This document shows positions 45,640 to 54,143 of a stretch of DNA of 64,000 bases, piece after piece. This stretch comes from Pandoraea anhela (GTDB lineage Bacteria > Pseudomonadota > Gammaproteobacteria > Burkholderiales > Burkholderiaceae), in contig NZ_CABPSB010000024.1 of NCBI RefSeq assembly GCF_902459655.1, positions 1 to 64,000 on the forward strand. The letters are read 5' to 3'. Both the position numbers and the translations under genes were made by a program. Numbering within the stretch: the first letter of the stretch is position 1; each line of letters begins with the position of its first letter. The notes beneath the pieces were generated by a model. The model was not told the DNA's origin. It made no database searches and was given only the letters and a program-made list of their open reading frames with translations.

Positions 45640-46821
45640 ATGACGGCCAACCCGCCGAAAGTCCCCAAACGCGCCATCGATCTGCCGCCTTACGAGACGG
45701 TGGCGCTCGTCTTGCAGGGTGGCGGTGCGCTCGGGGCTTATCAGGCCGGGGTCTATGCCGGGTTGTACGAAGCGGGCATTGCGCCGAACTGGATCGCGGG
45801 CATTTCCATCGGTGCGCTGAACACCGCGATCATTGCGGGCAATGCGCCGGAGCGTCGGGTGGCGCAGCTCGAAGCGTTCTGGCGGACGATTTGCGAGCCG
45901 GGCGTCTTTCCGCCCTTGCCGGCGCCGGTCGAGGCGGCCATCCTCAACGGTCCCGAATCCGGGCGCATTGCCTACAGCGCATGGCAGGCGTGGCGCGCGC
46001 TGGTCGAGGGGCAGAAGGGGTTCTTCACGCCGCGCTGGCCGCAGCCGTTGCCGACCGCCATGGGCGACCCGGCGCATGCGAGCTATTACGACACGTCGGC
46101 GCTGCGCGGCACGCTGGAGCGGTTTGCCGACTTCGACCGGATCAACTCGCGTGAAATTCGTGTGTCGGTCGGGGCGGTGAATGTGCAAACGGGCAACTTC
46201 GTGTACTTCGACAACACACGCGAGCGGTTGCGTGCGGAGCACTTCATGGCGTCGGGTGCGTTGCCGCCGGGGTTTCCGGCGGTGGAGATCGACGGACAGT
46301 ATTTCTGGGATGGCGGACTGGTGTCGAACACGCCGCTCTCGGAAGTGCTGGGCACGTCGCCACGGCGTGACACGCTCGCGTTTCAGGTCGATTTATGGAG
46401 TGCGCGCGGGCCGCTGCCGGACAATCTGAACGATGTCGCGGGTCGGCAGAAGGACATTCAGTTTTCGAGCCGAACGCGTCTGGTGACGGACAACCTTCAG
46501 CGCGCGCAGCACTATCGTCGGGTGCTGCGGGAGGTGCTGGACCGGGTGCCGGCGGAGGTGCGTGCGCGCGATCCGTGGTGTCACGCGGCCGAGGAGATTG
46601 CGTGCAGCAAGCGGTACAACGTCATCCAGTTGATTTACCGCAACAAGGAATACGAGGGGCACTACAAGGACTACCAGTTCGGCCTGGCGACGATGCTGGA
46701 CCATTGGGGGAGCGGCCTCGACGACATGCGCCGCACGCTCGCGAATCCCGACTGGCTGGCGATGCCCGACGATGCGCGCGGTTTCGTCACGCACGACATT
46801 CATCGTCATGAAGTGATCTGA
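45640..46821 (+). CDS. Patatin-like phospholipase (DUF3734-type)
   Basis: A 393-residue serine acyl hydrolase. The oxyanion motif QGGGALGAYQAG is near 26-37, the nucleophile Ser56 in GISIG (54-58), and the catalytic Asp in FWDGGLVSN. The long C-terminal region (about 230-393, YNVIQLIYRNKEYEGHYKDYQFG) resembles the DUF3734 extension found in homologues next to bdhA in betaproteobacteria. It may release fatty or hydroxy acids from membrane lipid or storage polymer. CAGGAG precedes ATG 45640. Confidence 0.93.
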   Translation: MTANPPKVPKRAIDLPPYETVALVLQGGGALGAYQAGVYAGLYEAGIAPNWIAGISIGALNTAIIAGNAPERRVAQLEAFWRTICEPGVFPPLPAPVEAAILNGPESGRIAYSAWQAWRALVEGQKGFFTPRWPQPLPTAMGDPAHASYYDTSALRGTLERFADFDRINSREIRVSVGAVNVQTGNFVYFDNTRERLRAEHFMASGALPPGFPAVEIDGQYFWDGGLVSNTPLSEVLGTSPRRDTLAFQVDLWSARGPLPDNLNDVAGRQKDIQFSSRTRLVTDNLQRAQHYRRVLREVLDRVPAEVRARDPWCHAAEEIACSKRYNVIQLIYRNKEYEGHYKDYQFGLATMLDHWGSGLDDMRRTLANPDWLAMPDDARGFVTHDIHRHEVI

Positions 46822-46835
46822 CGTCGGCATACTAC

Positions 46836-46867
46836 CCCTGCGGCGTGCCCCCCGACACGCCGCAGGG
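46836..46867. terminator. Hairpin between convergent patatin and chemotaxis genes
   Basis: Perfect 12-base arms CCCTGCGGCGTG (46836-46847) and CACGCCGCAGGG (46856-46867). No U-run, so termination is probable rather than certain. Confidence 0.6.
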
Positions 46868-46919
46868 CCCTACGACCGGCGCTCGCGATTCGCCGGCACT
46901 TCTTTGACAGGTCGGCCGC

Positions 46920-48758
46920 TCACTGCGCCAGCGCCGTCTCCAGCCGCATCTTGAGCGGTTGCAGATCGAGCAGCATGGCGGTGCGCGCCGCGCCGTCCGC
47001 CGCCGGCAATTCCACCGCCTCGCGCATGTCGTTGCGCATCTCGTGCGTGGCGCGTCCGAGTAGCAGCGCAGGCACCGGTAATTTGTCCGCGTCGTCAAGC
47101 GTTACGATGTTCTCGATGGCGTCGACCAGCAATCCGAACTTGTCCTTGCCGTGCTCGATGACGAGAATCTTGCGCGTTTGCGTATCGTCCTGCGCCGGCA
47201 TGCCGTACAGCGCACGCAGATCGACGATCGTCACCAGTTCGCGGCGCAGATTGAGCATGCCGCGTACGAACGAAGGCGACCCCGGTGCCGGCATCACCTC
47301 CGGCGAATCGTGGATGATTTCGCGCAACTGGTCGAGGCGCACCGCGAGCATGTGTTGCAGACGAAACGACACGTAGGCATGACGCGTGCCGCGCGACGAC
47401 TTTGCGCCCGCACCGCGCCAGGCACCATCGCCCGCCGTCGCCCGCTGCGCGGGATCCGTCTCGCGATACAGCTCGCGATGCCCGCGCGTGAGTTCGAGCA
47501 CCTGCGAATGCGTGAAGAGTTCGTCTGCGTTGAGCAGCACGATGTCGTCCGCCGCCTCACGCGCAATGCATCCCGAGAACAGTTGCGCATGCGACGCGCT
47601 GAACGACGGCATCGCCAGCAACTCGTCGGCAAAATAGGTGACGATGCTATCCACGGCATCCACCAGCAAGCCGAAATGCACGTCTTCCTGTTTGACGATC
47701 AGAATACGACGCGGGTCGGACGCCGTGCCGGCAATCTCCGCATCCGGACGGCTCGCCTGCAACCCCAGAAAGTGCGCGAAGTCGATGACCGGCACGACCG
47801 TGCCGCGCAGGTTCAGCATGCCGACGCAAAACACGCTCGCCAGGGCCGAGTTCTGCAAATCGGGAATGCGGATGATTTCGCGAATCGCGCCCATCGGCAA
47901 CGCCAGGCGCGAGTGCTCGACCGTGAACGACACACATTGGAGCCGCTGACGCTGCTGGCGGCGCTGCGGTGCGGTGAGTGCCTGACGCGCGAGCAACTGC
48001 GGCATGTTCTCGATGCGCACGAGCGCGGCGGGAGCGAGGATCTGCAGGATGCGATCGCCGCCGTCGAGCTTGATCGCACCGGAAACCACGTGCGGTGCGG
48101 TATGCGACGGATCGTATTCGAAGCCCGTGCGTTGCGATGCCCGCACACGCAGGATCTCGCTCGTGCTGTCGAACAGTAACCCGACCCGTACGCCGTCCAC
48201 GTCGACGATGGCGATCTTCTCCGTCATCGGCGTCGTTATCCCCTTCACGTTCCCCGCAATCGCCAGCAATGGCTTCAGATCGACGATCGGAATGAGCGTG
48301 CCGCGCAGATTGAACAGGCCAAGCAAAAACGCCGGAGCGAGCGGCACGGGCGTGACGCGCGCCGGGTAATTCACGACCTCCTGCAACGCGGCAATCGGCA
48401 GGGCGAATTCCACATCGCCCAGATGAAACGAGCCGAAGACCTCGACGTCGTCCGAACGCGCTGCGCGGGACGAAGCGGACGAACTGGACGAAGCGGGCGT
48501 CGCGAGCGGTCGCGCTTGCGGCGCAATGGAAGCTTCGTGTGCCTGCGGGGCGTCTGACGCACGTCGGTCCGGCGCCTGCGGTGCATGGCCGACACGCGTC
48601 GTCATCCCCGGCAGGGGGCCGTAGGCCGTCGTCCCGTAGCCCGTCGTCTCCCGATACCCCTGATACCCTTGATACGGCGATATCGTTGGCGGTAAAACCG
48701 TCGATCCGGCGATGACGTCGCGTTGCAGAAACGGAAATCCCGGTGTCCGTGCATTCAT
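46920..48758 (-). CDS. Triple CheW-domain coupling protein
   Basis: A 612-residue cytoplasmic protein. A low-complexity N-terminal tail (about 1-100, Tyr/Gly, Pro/Ala and a Ser run) is followed by three CheW domains at about 105-255, 285-430 and 470-612. Each has the core pattern of a hydrophobic strand then GLFNLRGTLIPIVDL, GMLNLRGTVVPVIDF or GMLNLRRELVTIVDL. CheW links chemoreceptors to the kinase CheA, and three linked copies could cross-link arrays. ATG 48758 overlaps the cheD stop by four bases. It is the last gene of a receptor-cheR-cheD-cheW operon that lacks cheA. Confidence 0.92.
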   Translation of the reverse strand: MNARTPGFPFLQRDVIAGSTVLPPTISPYQGYQGYRETTGYGTTAYGPLPGMTTRVGHAPQAPDRRASDAPQAHEASIAPQARPLATPASSSSSASSRAARSDDVEVFGSFHLGDVEFALPIAALQEVVNYPARVTPVPLAPAFLLGLFNLRGTLIPIVDLKPLLAIAGNVKGITTPMTEKIAIVDVDGVRVGLLFDSTSEILRVRASQRTGFEYDPSHTAPHVVSGAIKLDGGDRILQILAPAALVRIENMPQLLARQALTAPQRRQQRQRLQCVSFTVEHSRLALPMGAIREIIRIPDLQNSALASVFCVGMLNLRGTVVPVIDFAHFLGLQASRPDAEIAGTASDPRRILIVKQEDVHFGLLVDAVDSIVTYFADELLAMPSFSASHAQLFSGCIAREAADDIVLLNADELFTHSQVLELTRGHRELYRETDPAQRATAGDGAWRGAGAKSSRGTRHAYVSFRLQHMLAVRLDQLREIIHDSPEVMPAPGSPSFVRGMLNLRRELVTIVDLRALYGMPAQDDTQTRKILVIEHGKDKFGLLVDAIENIVTLDDADKLPVPALLLGRATHEMRNDMREAVELPAADGAARTAMLLDLQPLKMRLETALAQ

Positions 48759-49282
48759 GATTCCCGTCCCACGAGTCTGAGCGCCGGGCGACGCGGCATC
48801 GCTGCGCCGCCGTTGGAGCCGATGGTGCGCACCACGAACGCGTGATGCGCGCAGTCGATCATCAGTTGCCGGCCGACCTCGCCGCCGACTTCGACGTGCA
48901 CGATCGGGATGCCCGTCTCGGTGATCAGCGCCTGAGCCATTTTGGCGTTGGCCACACCGATCAGCCCATGTTTGGCCGGCGGCTGGTGCGGCATCATATT
49001 GCCACCGCCTGCGATCACGGCTTCGATTTCGCTGCGACGCGCGCCGTCCGCCTTCATCAAGGCGAGCAGCGACGGCACCGCCTGCGTCACATACTTCGCA
49101 CCGATGGCAAGCATGGGTTGCGGCGCTTCGGGCAGCAGACAATGTGCGAGACCGTAAAGACCGCGCGCACGCCACATCAGCGCGATGCCGACGCACGAAC
49201 CGAGGGTCGCGCGCAGCACGTCTTCACCGCGCCCGATGCGCACCTCGCCCATCAACACCTGAATGTCATGCGACTGCCCCAT
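48755..49282 (-). CDS. cheD: Chemoreceptor glutamine deamidase CheD
   Basis: A 175-residue enzyme that deamidates receptor glutamines. The active-site Cys lies in ATLGSCVGIALM (near 27-38) and the His in LYGLAHCLLPE (near 43-53); GGGNMMP and GEVGRQLMID are also family-typical. It overlaps cheR by 17 bases and the triple-CheW gene by four, showing tight coupling. Confidence 0.95.
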   Translation of the reverse strand: MGQSHDIQVLMGEVRIGRGEDVLRATLGSCVGIALMWRARGLYGLAHCLLPEAPQPMLAIGAKYVTQAVPSLLALMKADGARRSEIEAVIAGGGNMMPHQPPAKHGLIGVANAKMAQALITETGIPIVHVEVGGEVGRQLMIDCAHHAFVVRTIGSNGGAAMPRRPALRLVGRES

Positions 49283-50108
49283 TCGATGCCCCCTGATTGC
49301 GGTAAATGAGCGGTTGCTCGAACTGATAGCCGGTCGAGAGTCGCGAGAGCGACTCGGATTCGCCGACGATCAGCACGCCTTCGGGGGTAAGCGTGCGCCG
49401 TACGTTTTCCAACACCCGTTCCTGATCGCCCGCCTCGAAATAAATCAGCACGTTGCGCAGCATGACGAGATCGAAGGCCTCGCGATAGGCCAGACGCTGA
49501 TACAGGTTGTGCTCCGCAAACGATACATGGGCGCGCAGCGCCGGCGCCACGGTGAAGCCGCCCGCGCAAGGGCGGAAGTACTTCGCGAGCATGGCGGGAC
49601 GTTGCTGCTTGAGACCGTCGATGCTGCGCCCGCCATAGTTGCCGGCCGTCGCGACGGCCAGCACCTGACTCGAAATGTCGGTCGCATGAATCTGATACTG
49701 GAAGCCCGCGTGACGCGTGCGGAATTCTTCGCAGATCATCGCCGCCGAGTAGGACTCTTCTCCGGACGACGCCGCTGCCGACCACATCCGGAACGTGCGA
49801 CCCGGGTTCGCCGCCTGCCAGCGTGGCAGGTAATGCTGGGCGAAGTAATCCCACACGCGCGGCGTGCGAAAGAACGTGGTTTCGTTCGTGGTGACGAGGT
49901 TCACGAAGTTGCGCACTTCGTCAGGCGTGTTTTCGAGCAACGCCAGATAGTCGCGATAGCAGCGTAGCGATAACGTGCGCAGGCGCGGGCGCAGACGGCC
50001 CTGCAACATCGTCCACTTCTTCTCGTTCATCGAGATGCCGGTATGCCGGTGGACAGCGCGCAGGAGTGCTTGCTGGGTGACGGCGTCGGCGTCGGCTTCG
50101 ATTTCCAT
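49266..50108 (-). CDS. cheR: Chemotaxis methyltransferase CheR
   Basis: A 280-residue SAM-dependent glutamate methyltransferase. The N-terminal helical domain (about 1-75, with LVTTNETTFFR at the junction) is followed by the catalytic domain with FRMWSAAASSGEESYS as the SAM loop and VMLRNVLIYFE near 220. No pentapeptide-binding extension beyond the usual fold. It follows the receptor gene by 30 bases and overlaps cheD. Confidence 0.96.
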   Translation of the reverse strand: MEIEADADAVTQQALLRAVHRHTGISMNEKKWTMLQGRLRPRLRTLSLRCYRDYLALLENTPDEVRNFVNLVTTNETTFFRTPRVWDYFAQHYLPRWQAANPGRTFRMWSAAASSGEESYSAAMICEEFRTRHAGFQYQIHATDISSQVLAVATAGNYGGRSIDGLKQQRPAMLAKYFRPCAGGFTVAPALRAHVSFAEHNLYQRLAYREAFDLVMLRNVLIYFEAGDQERVLENVRRTLTPEGVLIVGESESLSRLSTGYQFEQPLIYRNQGASNGAVA

Positions 50109-50138
50109 ATCGGGCCCTCCTGGTGAACGTGGGGAGGC

Positions 50139-51836
50139 TTACACCTTGAATCGCGACACGGTGCGATCGAGCTCCTCCGCCCCCTGGTTGAGGCCGGTCG
50201 TCGCCTGCGCGATGGTCTCGCACGCCCCCGCCGACTTCTCCGTCTCTTCAGCGACGTGCTGGATGGCGAGGCTCACTTCGCGCGCCGCAACGAGTTGCTC
50301 CTCGGCGGCGCACGAAATTTCGGAGATCGCTTGCGTGGTGCGCGATACGCCGTTCACGATCTTCTCGAACGCTTCACCCGCCTGACGCGATACGTCGCTG
50401 CCTTGCGTCACGCGCTTGGTCGACTCGTTGATGAGCTTGGAGATTTCCTTGGTCGCCTGCGACGACCGCTCCGCGAGCTTGCGCACTTCGTCGGCCACGA
50501 CCGAGAAGCCTAGGCCGTGCTCGCCGGCGCGCGCCGCTTCGATAGCCGCGTTGAACGCGAGCAGGTTGGTTTGCCCCGCGATCTCGCCGATGACCTTCAC
50601 GATCTCGCCGATGTCCTCCGAGGACTTGTTGATCAGTTCCATCGCTTCGATCGAACGCGCGATGGCGCGCGAGCCGGTCTCTGCTTCCTGTTGCGTCGAC
50701 TTGGCAAGCTGGTCCGCGCCTTTGGTGTTGTCCGCAATCGAGTTGATCGACGCCGTCAGTTCCTCGATGGACGCATTCATTTCCTCGACCGTCGCGCCCA
50801 GCGCCTGCGCGCCCGTCGCCACGGTATTGGCGCGGTCGGCAATGTCGCGCGACGCGCCGGAGAACTCGCCCGCCGAGTGGACCACCTTGCCGATCACGCC
50901 GCGCAGGTCGTCCATCATGTGACGAATGCCGTCGGCCAACTGGTCGATCGGGTCGGCGCCCGTGACGGTGATCTCGCCCGTGAGATCGCCGGCCGCCGCG
51001 CGATTGACGGTATCGAGCAGCAACGCCACCTTGCGCTGATCCTCCTCGGCCCGCCGCTTCACGCTCGCTTCCAATTCGACTTGCTGCGTGATGTCCGTAG
51101 CGAACTTCACGACTTTATATGGCCGGCCGTTCGCGTCGAGGATCGGGTTGTACGTGGCCTGGATCCAGATTTCGCGTCCGCCTTGACCCATGCGCTTGTA
51201 GCGGCCGGCGTCGAATTCGCCGCGATTGAGCTTGGCCCAGAAGTCGCGGTACGCGTTCGAGGCGACGTAATCCGGCTCGCAGAACATCCGATGGTGTTTG
51301 CCGCGAATCTCGTCGAGCGAGTAGCCGAGCGTTTTCAGGAAGTTGTCATTGGCCGTGATCACGGTGCCGTCGAGATTGAATTCGATGACGGCCTGCGCGA
51401 TGTCCATGGCGCGCACTTTGCCCTCGAACTCTGCCTGACGGGTGCGATCTGCCGTGATGTCCGTGGCGAACTTGATGACCTTGTAGGCGACGCCGTTGGC
51501 ATCGAACACCGGGTTATACGACGCACGGATCCACACTTCGCGACCGCCTTTGCCGAGGCGCTTGTATTCGCCGGCGTCGAACTCGCCGCGCCCGAGCTTG
51601 GCCCAGAAATCGCGATACGCGGTGGACGCTGCGTACTCCGGCTCGCAAAACATCCGATGATGCTGGCCTTGAATCTCGTCGAGCCGGTAGCCGACCGTTT
51701 GCAGGAAGTTTTCGTTGGCGTGAAGAATGCGGCCCTGCAAGTCGAACTCGATGACGGCCTGCACGCGGTTGAGTGCGGCGGTGACAGCCTGTAGTTCCTG
51801 TTGTTCCATCTGGAATTCAGGCGTGGCGATTTCCAT
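50139..51836 (-). CDS. Soluble double-PAS methyl-accepting chemotaxis protein
   Basis: A 565-residue receptor with no hydrophobic segment, hence cytoplasmic. Two PAS/PAC units (about 22-135 and 143-257) are very alike; both contain HHRMFCEP and GREVWI or GREIWI, so they arose by internal duplication. A short HAMP-like linker (about 270-330) leads to the signalling domain (about 330-565) with the tip [18 protein letters not shown]. There is no C-terminal pentapeptide tether. The PAS pair probably senses redox or a cytosolic ligand. AGGGGA six bases upstream supports the start. First gene of the cheR-cheD-cheW3 operon. Confidence 0.94.
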   Translation of the reverse strand: MEIATPEFQMEQQELQAVTAALNRVQAVIEFDLQGRILHANENFLQTVGYRLDEIQGQHHRMFCEPEYAASTAYRDFWAKLGRGEFDAGEYKRLGKGGREVWIRASYNPVFDANGVAYKVIKFATDITADRTRQAEFEGKVRAMDIAQAVIEFNLDGTVITANDNFLKTLGYSLDEIRGKHHRMFCEPDYVASNAYRDFWAKLNRGEFDAGRYKRMGQGGREIWIQATYNPILDANGRPYKVVKFATDITQQVELEASVKRRAEEDQRKVALLLDTVNRAAAGDLTGEITVTGADPIDQLADGIRHMMDDLRGVIGKVVHSAGEFSGASRDIADRANTVATGAQALGATVEEMNASIEELTASINSIADNTKGADQLAKSTQQEAETGSRAIARSIEAMELINKSSEDIGEIVKVIGEIAGQTNLLAFNAAIEAARAGEHGLGFSVVADEVRKLAERSSQATKEISKLINESTKRVTQGSDVSRQAGEAFEKIVNGVSRTTQAISEISCAAEEQLVAAREVSLAIQHVAEETEKSAGACETIAQATTGLNQGAEELDRTVSRFKV

Positions 51837-52201
51837 GACTATTCCCCTGAGACGCTTGCCCCGGCGCGTGTCGTGCGGCCGTCACGAAAAGGATCTGCGC
51901 ATCCCCCCCAATTGAGAACGCAGTCCTCTATAGACGCGATTACGACAGCGAAATAGGCAACTTGAGATCGGTGCCTACCCGCATCTGGTTAATGCCGATA
52001 ACGGGAGAAATCGCTTAGAAAACCGCACCCAATAAGGCTTTAAAGATAAATGAATCGCATAGGAAGGCGAAGCGGTTATAGCGTCGATACATTTCAAACG
52101 CACAGATGAAATGAAAACACAAAGGCGCATGCACGTTAGCGGTGCAGGAAATGGGCGTGATCGCTTGTCGGAATCCATGACCGGCAAGGATCGGAGAGAT
52201 G
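51837..52201. other. Gap upstream of the receptor gene, no gene seen
   Basis: 365 bases, AT-richer than the surroundings. I see no convincing gene or tRNA. A GCCGATAA element (sigma-28 -10-like) near 51994 faces right, away from the receptor, and lacks a matching -35, so I do not call it a promoter. Confidence 0.4.
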
Positions 52202-52240
52202 GGAAAAAAATCCTCCTCCCGTGTCTGCAACGGGAGGAGG
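52202..52240 (-). terminator. Orphan leftward terminator
   Basis: Arms CCTCCTCCCG (52212-52221) and CGGGAGGAGG (52231-52240) with a 9-base loop. Leftward the stem runs into A then seven T. No leftward gene lies within the preceding 790 bases (next start 53361, with its own terminator), so this suggests an unannotated leftward transcript starting between about 52240 and 52540. Confidence 0.75.
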
Positions 52241-52404
52241 GTTTGAGTTAAAGCCGCACTCTTCGGGGCATTTGAAAGGGCGACGGGAAAGAACATGCAA
52301 GCCTCATGCCAGGCGGACCGGATCCCGGAAACCCGCATGGCGTCTGGATCTCTCCGGCGGGCGAGGCACACCGGGGGCGCGATGTTACGGCCACACACCT
52401 GCCG

Positions 52405-52416
52405 TGTTACGTAACA
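52405..52416. promoter_or_regulatory. Perfect 12-bp palindrome upstream of a small lipoprotein gene
   Basis: TGTTACGTAACA lies 128 bases before the ATG at 52544, with a further TGTTAC half-site at 52383. The layout resembles a response-regulator or dimeric repressor site; the protein is unknown. Confidence 0.45.
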
Positions 52417-52543
52417 AAGTGCGACACATTGCCCGTTTGGCAACCTTCGCTTACACGGCTTACACACGCGTGATGGGCTTCCTACAGGCGCGGCGATATA
52501 AAGAAAGCGAACGGATTCGCGTTCGTCCCTGTGGAGTCAGATC

Positions 52544-52669
52544 ATGAAGTTAGTCGTTGCCGCATTGCTTGCCGTTACCCTTGCCGGGTGTGTCGTCGTT
52601 CCGGAGCGGCCGTATTACGGAGGGTATTACGGCGGCTACTACGGACATCGTTGCTGCTATCGCTATTGA
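52544..52669 (+). CDS. 41-residue lipoprotein, Tyr/Gly-rich
   Basis: A tiny lipoprotein: signal peptide MKLVVAALLAVTLAGC with lipobox LAGC, then VVVPERPYYGGYYGGYYGHR and a short end with two Cys. GTGGAG ahead of ATG 52544 is an acceptable ribosome site. After processing only about 26 residues remain, with three YYGG-like repeats. Small Tyr/Gly lipoproteins of this kind are common in Burkholderiales and have no assigned role; an envelope stress function is a guess. Confidence 0.75.
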   Translation: MKLVVAALLAVTLAGCVVVPERPYYGGYYGGYYGHRCCYRY

Positions 52670-52734
52670 TGCCCAAATCGATATTTTCCGGTGAAGTGAT
52701 TTTCATTTCGTTGCATGAGAATGCAGGGGATATC

Positions 52735-52783
52735 GGGGTTTTAAGGGGGGTTAATGGGGTTTAAGGGGGTGAGGGGGTAAGGG
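52735..52783 (+). repeat. G-run array, quadruplex-type
   Basis: Six runs of three to six G (52735, 52745, 52756, 52765, 52773 and 52781) are separated by short TTTTAA, TTAAT, TTTAA, TGA and TAA spacers, all on the plus strand. The pattern is a degenerate GGGG(T)TTAA repeat. The gap 52670-53031 otherwise holds only the terminator at 52972. Confidence 0.8.
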
Positions 52784-52971
52784 CTTTTAAGGTGAGCCAC
52801 GCCAATTCGAAATCGACCAATGCATTCGCGCGCAATCACGCGTGGCGCTTCGAGGCATGGGCGAGGTGTCATGCGGACATTGCATGAGTGACGGCGACAC
52901 CGATGGCAACGATTTGCTGAGGTGGCGGGCCCATCACGGGCCACGCCGGGGACTCGCGATCGATTGGGGGC

Positions 52972-53008
52972 AAAAAAAGCCCCGCAGGCCGACGGACCTT
53001 GCGGGGCT
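52972..53008 (-). terminator. Terminator of the Pro/Arg/His-rich exported protein gene
   Basis: Arms AGCCCCGCA (52978-52986) and TGCGGGGCT (53000-53008) with an A-run at 52972-52978 that reads as seven U leftward. It begins 24 bases beyond the stop at 53032. Confidence 0.88.
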
Positions 53009-53031
53009 TCTCGCCTTCACGACGAAGACGG

Positions 53032-53361
53032 TTAACGATGATGATGGCGGTCGTGACGATCCCAATCCCGTCGTTCCCAACCGCGTCGCTCCCAACCGCG
53101 ATCGTGGTGCCAGTGACGCGGCGGCGGACCGCGCCAGTAACGCGGGGGCGGCCCGTAGACCACCGGCGGCGGCGCCATGACCATAGGGGCCGGGGCGGCG
53201 TAAACCGGCGGCGCAGCGTAGACAGGGCCCGGCGCGACGAAGGCCGGACCGGGAATGCCGATGTTGACCGACACGTCCGTGCGGGCAAAAGCGCTACCCG
53301 ACGTGACCGCAACTGCAAGGCCGCTAATGGCAGCCGTCGCGATCCAGAAACGAAATTGCAT
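53032..53361 (-). CDS. Exported Pro/Arg/Trp/His-rich protein
   Basis: A 109-residue protein with a signal peptide (about 1-27, ending GSAFA). The mature part is low complexity: PGPAFVAPGPVYAAPPVYAA, then PPP/RGPP and WERRGWERRDWDRHDRHHHR. The strongly basic, His-ended tail recalls small YXWGXW-type or nickel/zinc-binding secreted proteins of Burkholderiales, without a set function. AGGAGGAG ahead of ATG 53361 is a strong ribosome site and a terminator follows. Confidence 0.82.
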   Translation of the reverse strand: MQFRFWIATAAISGLAVAVTSGSAFARTDVSVNIGIPGPAFVAPGPVYAAPPVYAAPAPMVMAPPPVVYGPPPRYWRGPPPRHWHHDRGWERRGWERRDWDRHDRHHHR

Positions 53362-53553
53362 CTGTTCTCCTCCTCTGATTTAGTGTGCCCCGCGCGGATA
53401 GGCATGTGCCGTTCACGTTCGCGCCTGCCTGCGGCGTCTTTGACGCATCGCACATGGCGCAAAGGCCCGCAATCCGTGACCGAATTTTACGGACGACCAG
53501 CAGCGCGCAGTGCTACTGCGGCACTACAGATGTAACAAGGCGTAAGGGAACCT

Positions 53554-53574
53554 GCGACTAGCGACTAGCGACTA
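53554..53574. repeat. 7-bp tandem repeat, three copies
   Basis: GCGACTA occurs three times perfectly, 69 bases beyond the stop of the gene at 53643. I see nothing else in 53362-53642. Confidence 0.88.
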
Positions 53575-53642
53575 GCGGCGTCGGGCGACGCGTGCCGGGC
53601 GAGGTGCGATGCCCGGCTCGGCGGCGTTGAAGGCAGACGCGC

Positions 53643-53945
53643 TCAGCGGCGCTCGTGATCGCGTGGGGCGAGAAAACTGGCGGGGCGGCGGCCGCGGCGG
53701 GCGGAAGTGGCGAAGTACGAGGGGCGGCGTAGATCCTGCGTGTCGTGCGGCGAGCGCCAGTAGGGCGTGCGCGGGGTGCCGAGCAGGTCGCCGGGGCGAT
53801 GGGGCGAGAGCGGCGGCATGGCTGTGGGCCATGCGACGTTGCGCCACCGGGCGCCGGCAGGCACCACGAGCACCAGCATGACGAAAACGAGCGTCACGAC
53901 GGCGTAGACGACGACGGGCGAAAGCGAGGAAAAAGCGGTCTCCAT
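53643..53945 (-). CDS. Small single-pass membrane protein
   Basis: A 100-residue protein with one hydrophobic segment at about residues 8-30 (VVVYAVVTLVFVMLVLVVPA) and a basic, Arg/Pro-rich cytoplasmic-type tail. CGGAG seven bases before ATG 53945 supports it over the overlapping 161-residue frame, which has arginine-rich composition typical of an antisense shadow. Family not recognised. Confidence 0.55.
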   Translation of the reverse strand: METAFSSLSPVVVYAVVTLVFVMLVLVVPAGARWRNVAWPTAMPPLSPHRPGDLLGTPRTPYWRSPHDTQDLRRPSYFATSARRGRRPASFLAPRDHERR

Positions 53946-54143
53946 GACAAAACTCCGGTCGCAAACCTGTCACACCACTGGGGGGATGCACGCCAAATGC
54001 CGTTTGGCGAGCAAAGTGTGGCGTTTTCACTATAGTCCATGCGGCTCCGGCTGACACTCGGTTGATGCCACGCGGGTTGCAGGACTACACTACAGACGCA
54101 GTTTCCCGAATGCCGTCGCCACTTCGCACGCCGGGGGATCGTG

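Noticed and set aside
51990-52010. GCCGATAA as a sigma-28 promoter for the chemotaxis operon
   Set aside because: It faces away from the operon and has no TAAA element at the right distance.
52015-52467. A 150-codon leftward frame in the gap before the receptor operon
   Set aside because: It runs through the strong leftward terminator at 52202-52240 and shows no domain or ribosome site.
53572-54057. A 161-codon leftward frame overlapping the small membrane protein
   Set aside because: Extremely Arg/Ala-rich and without ribosome site; the 53643-53945 frame has a membrane segment and a good site.
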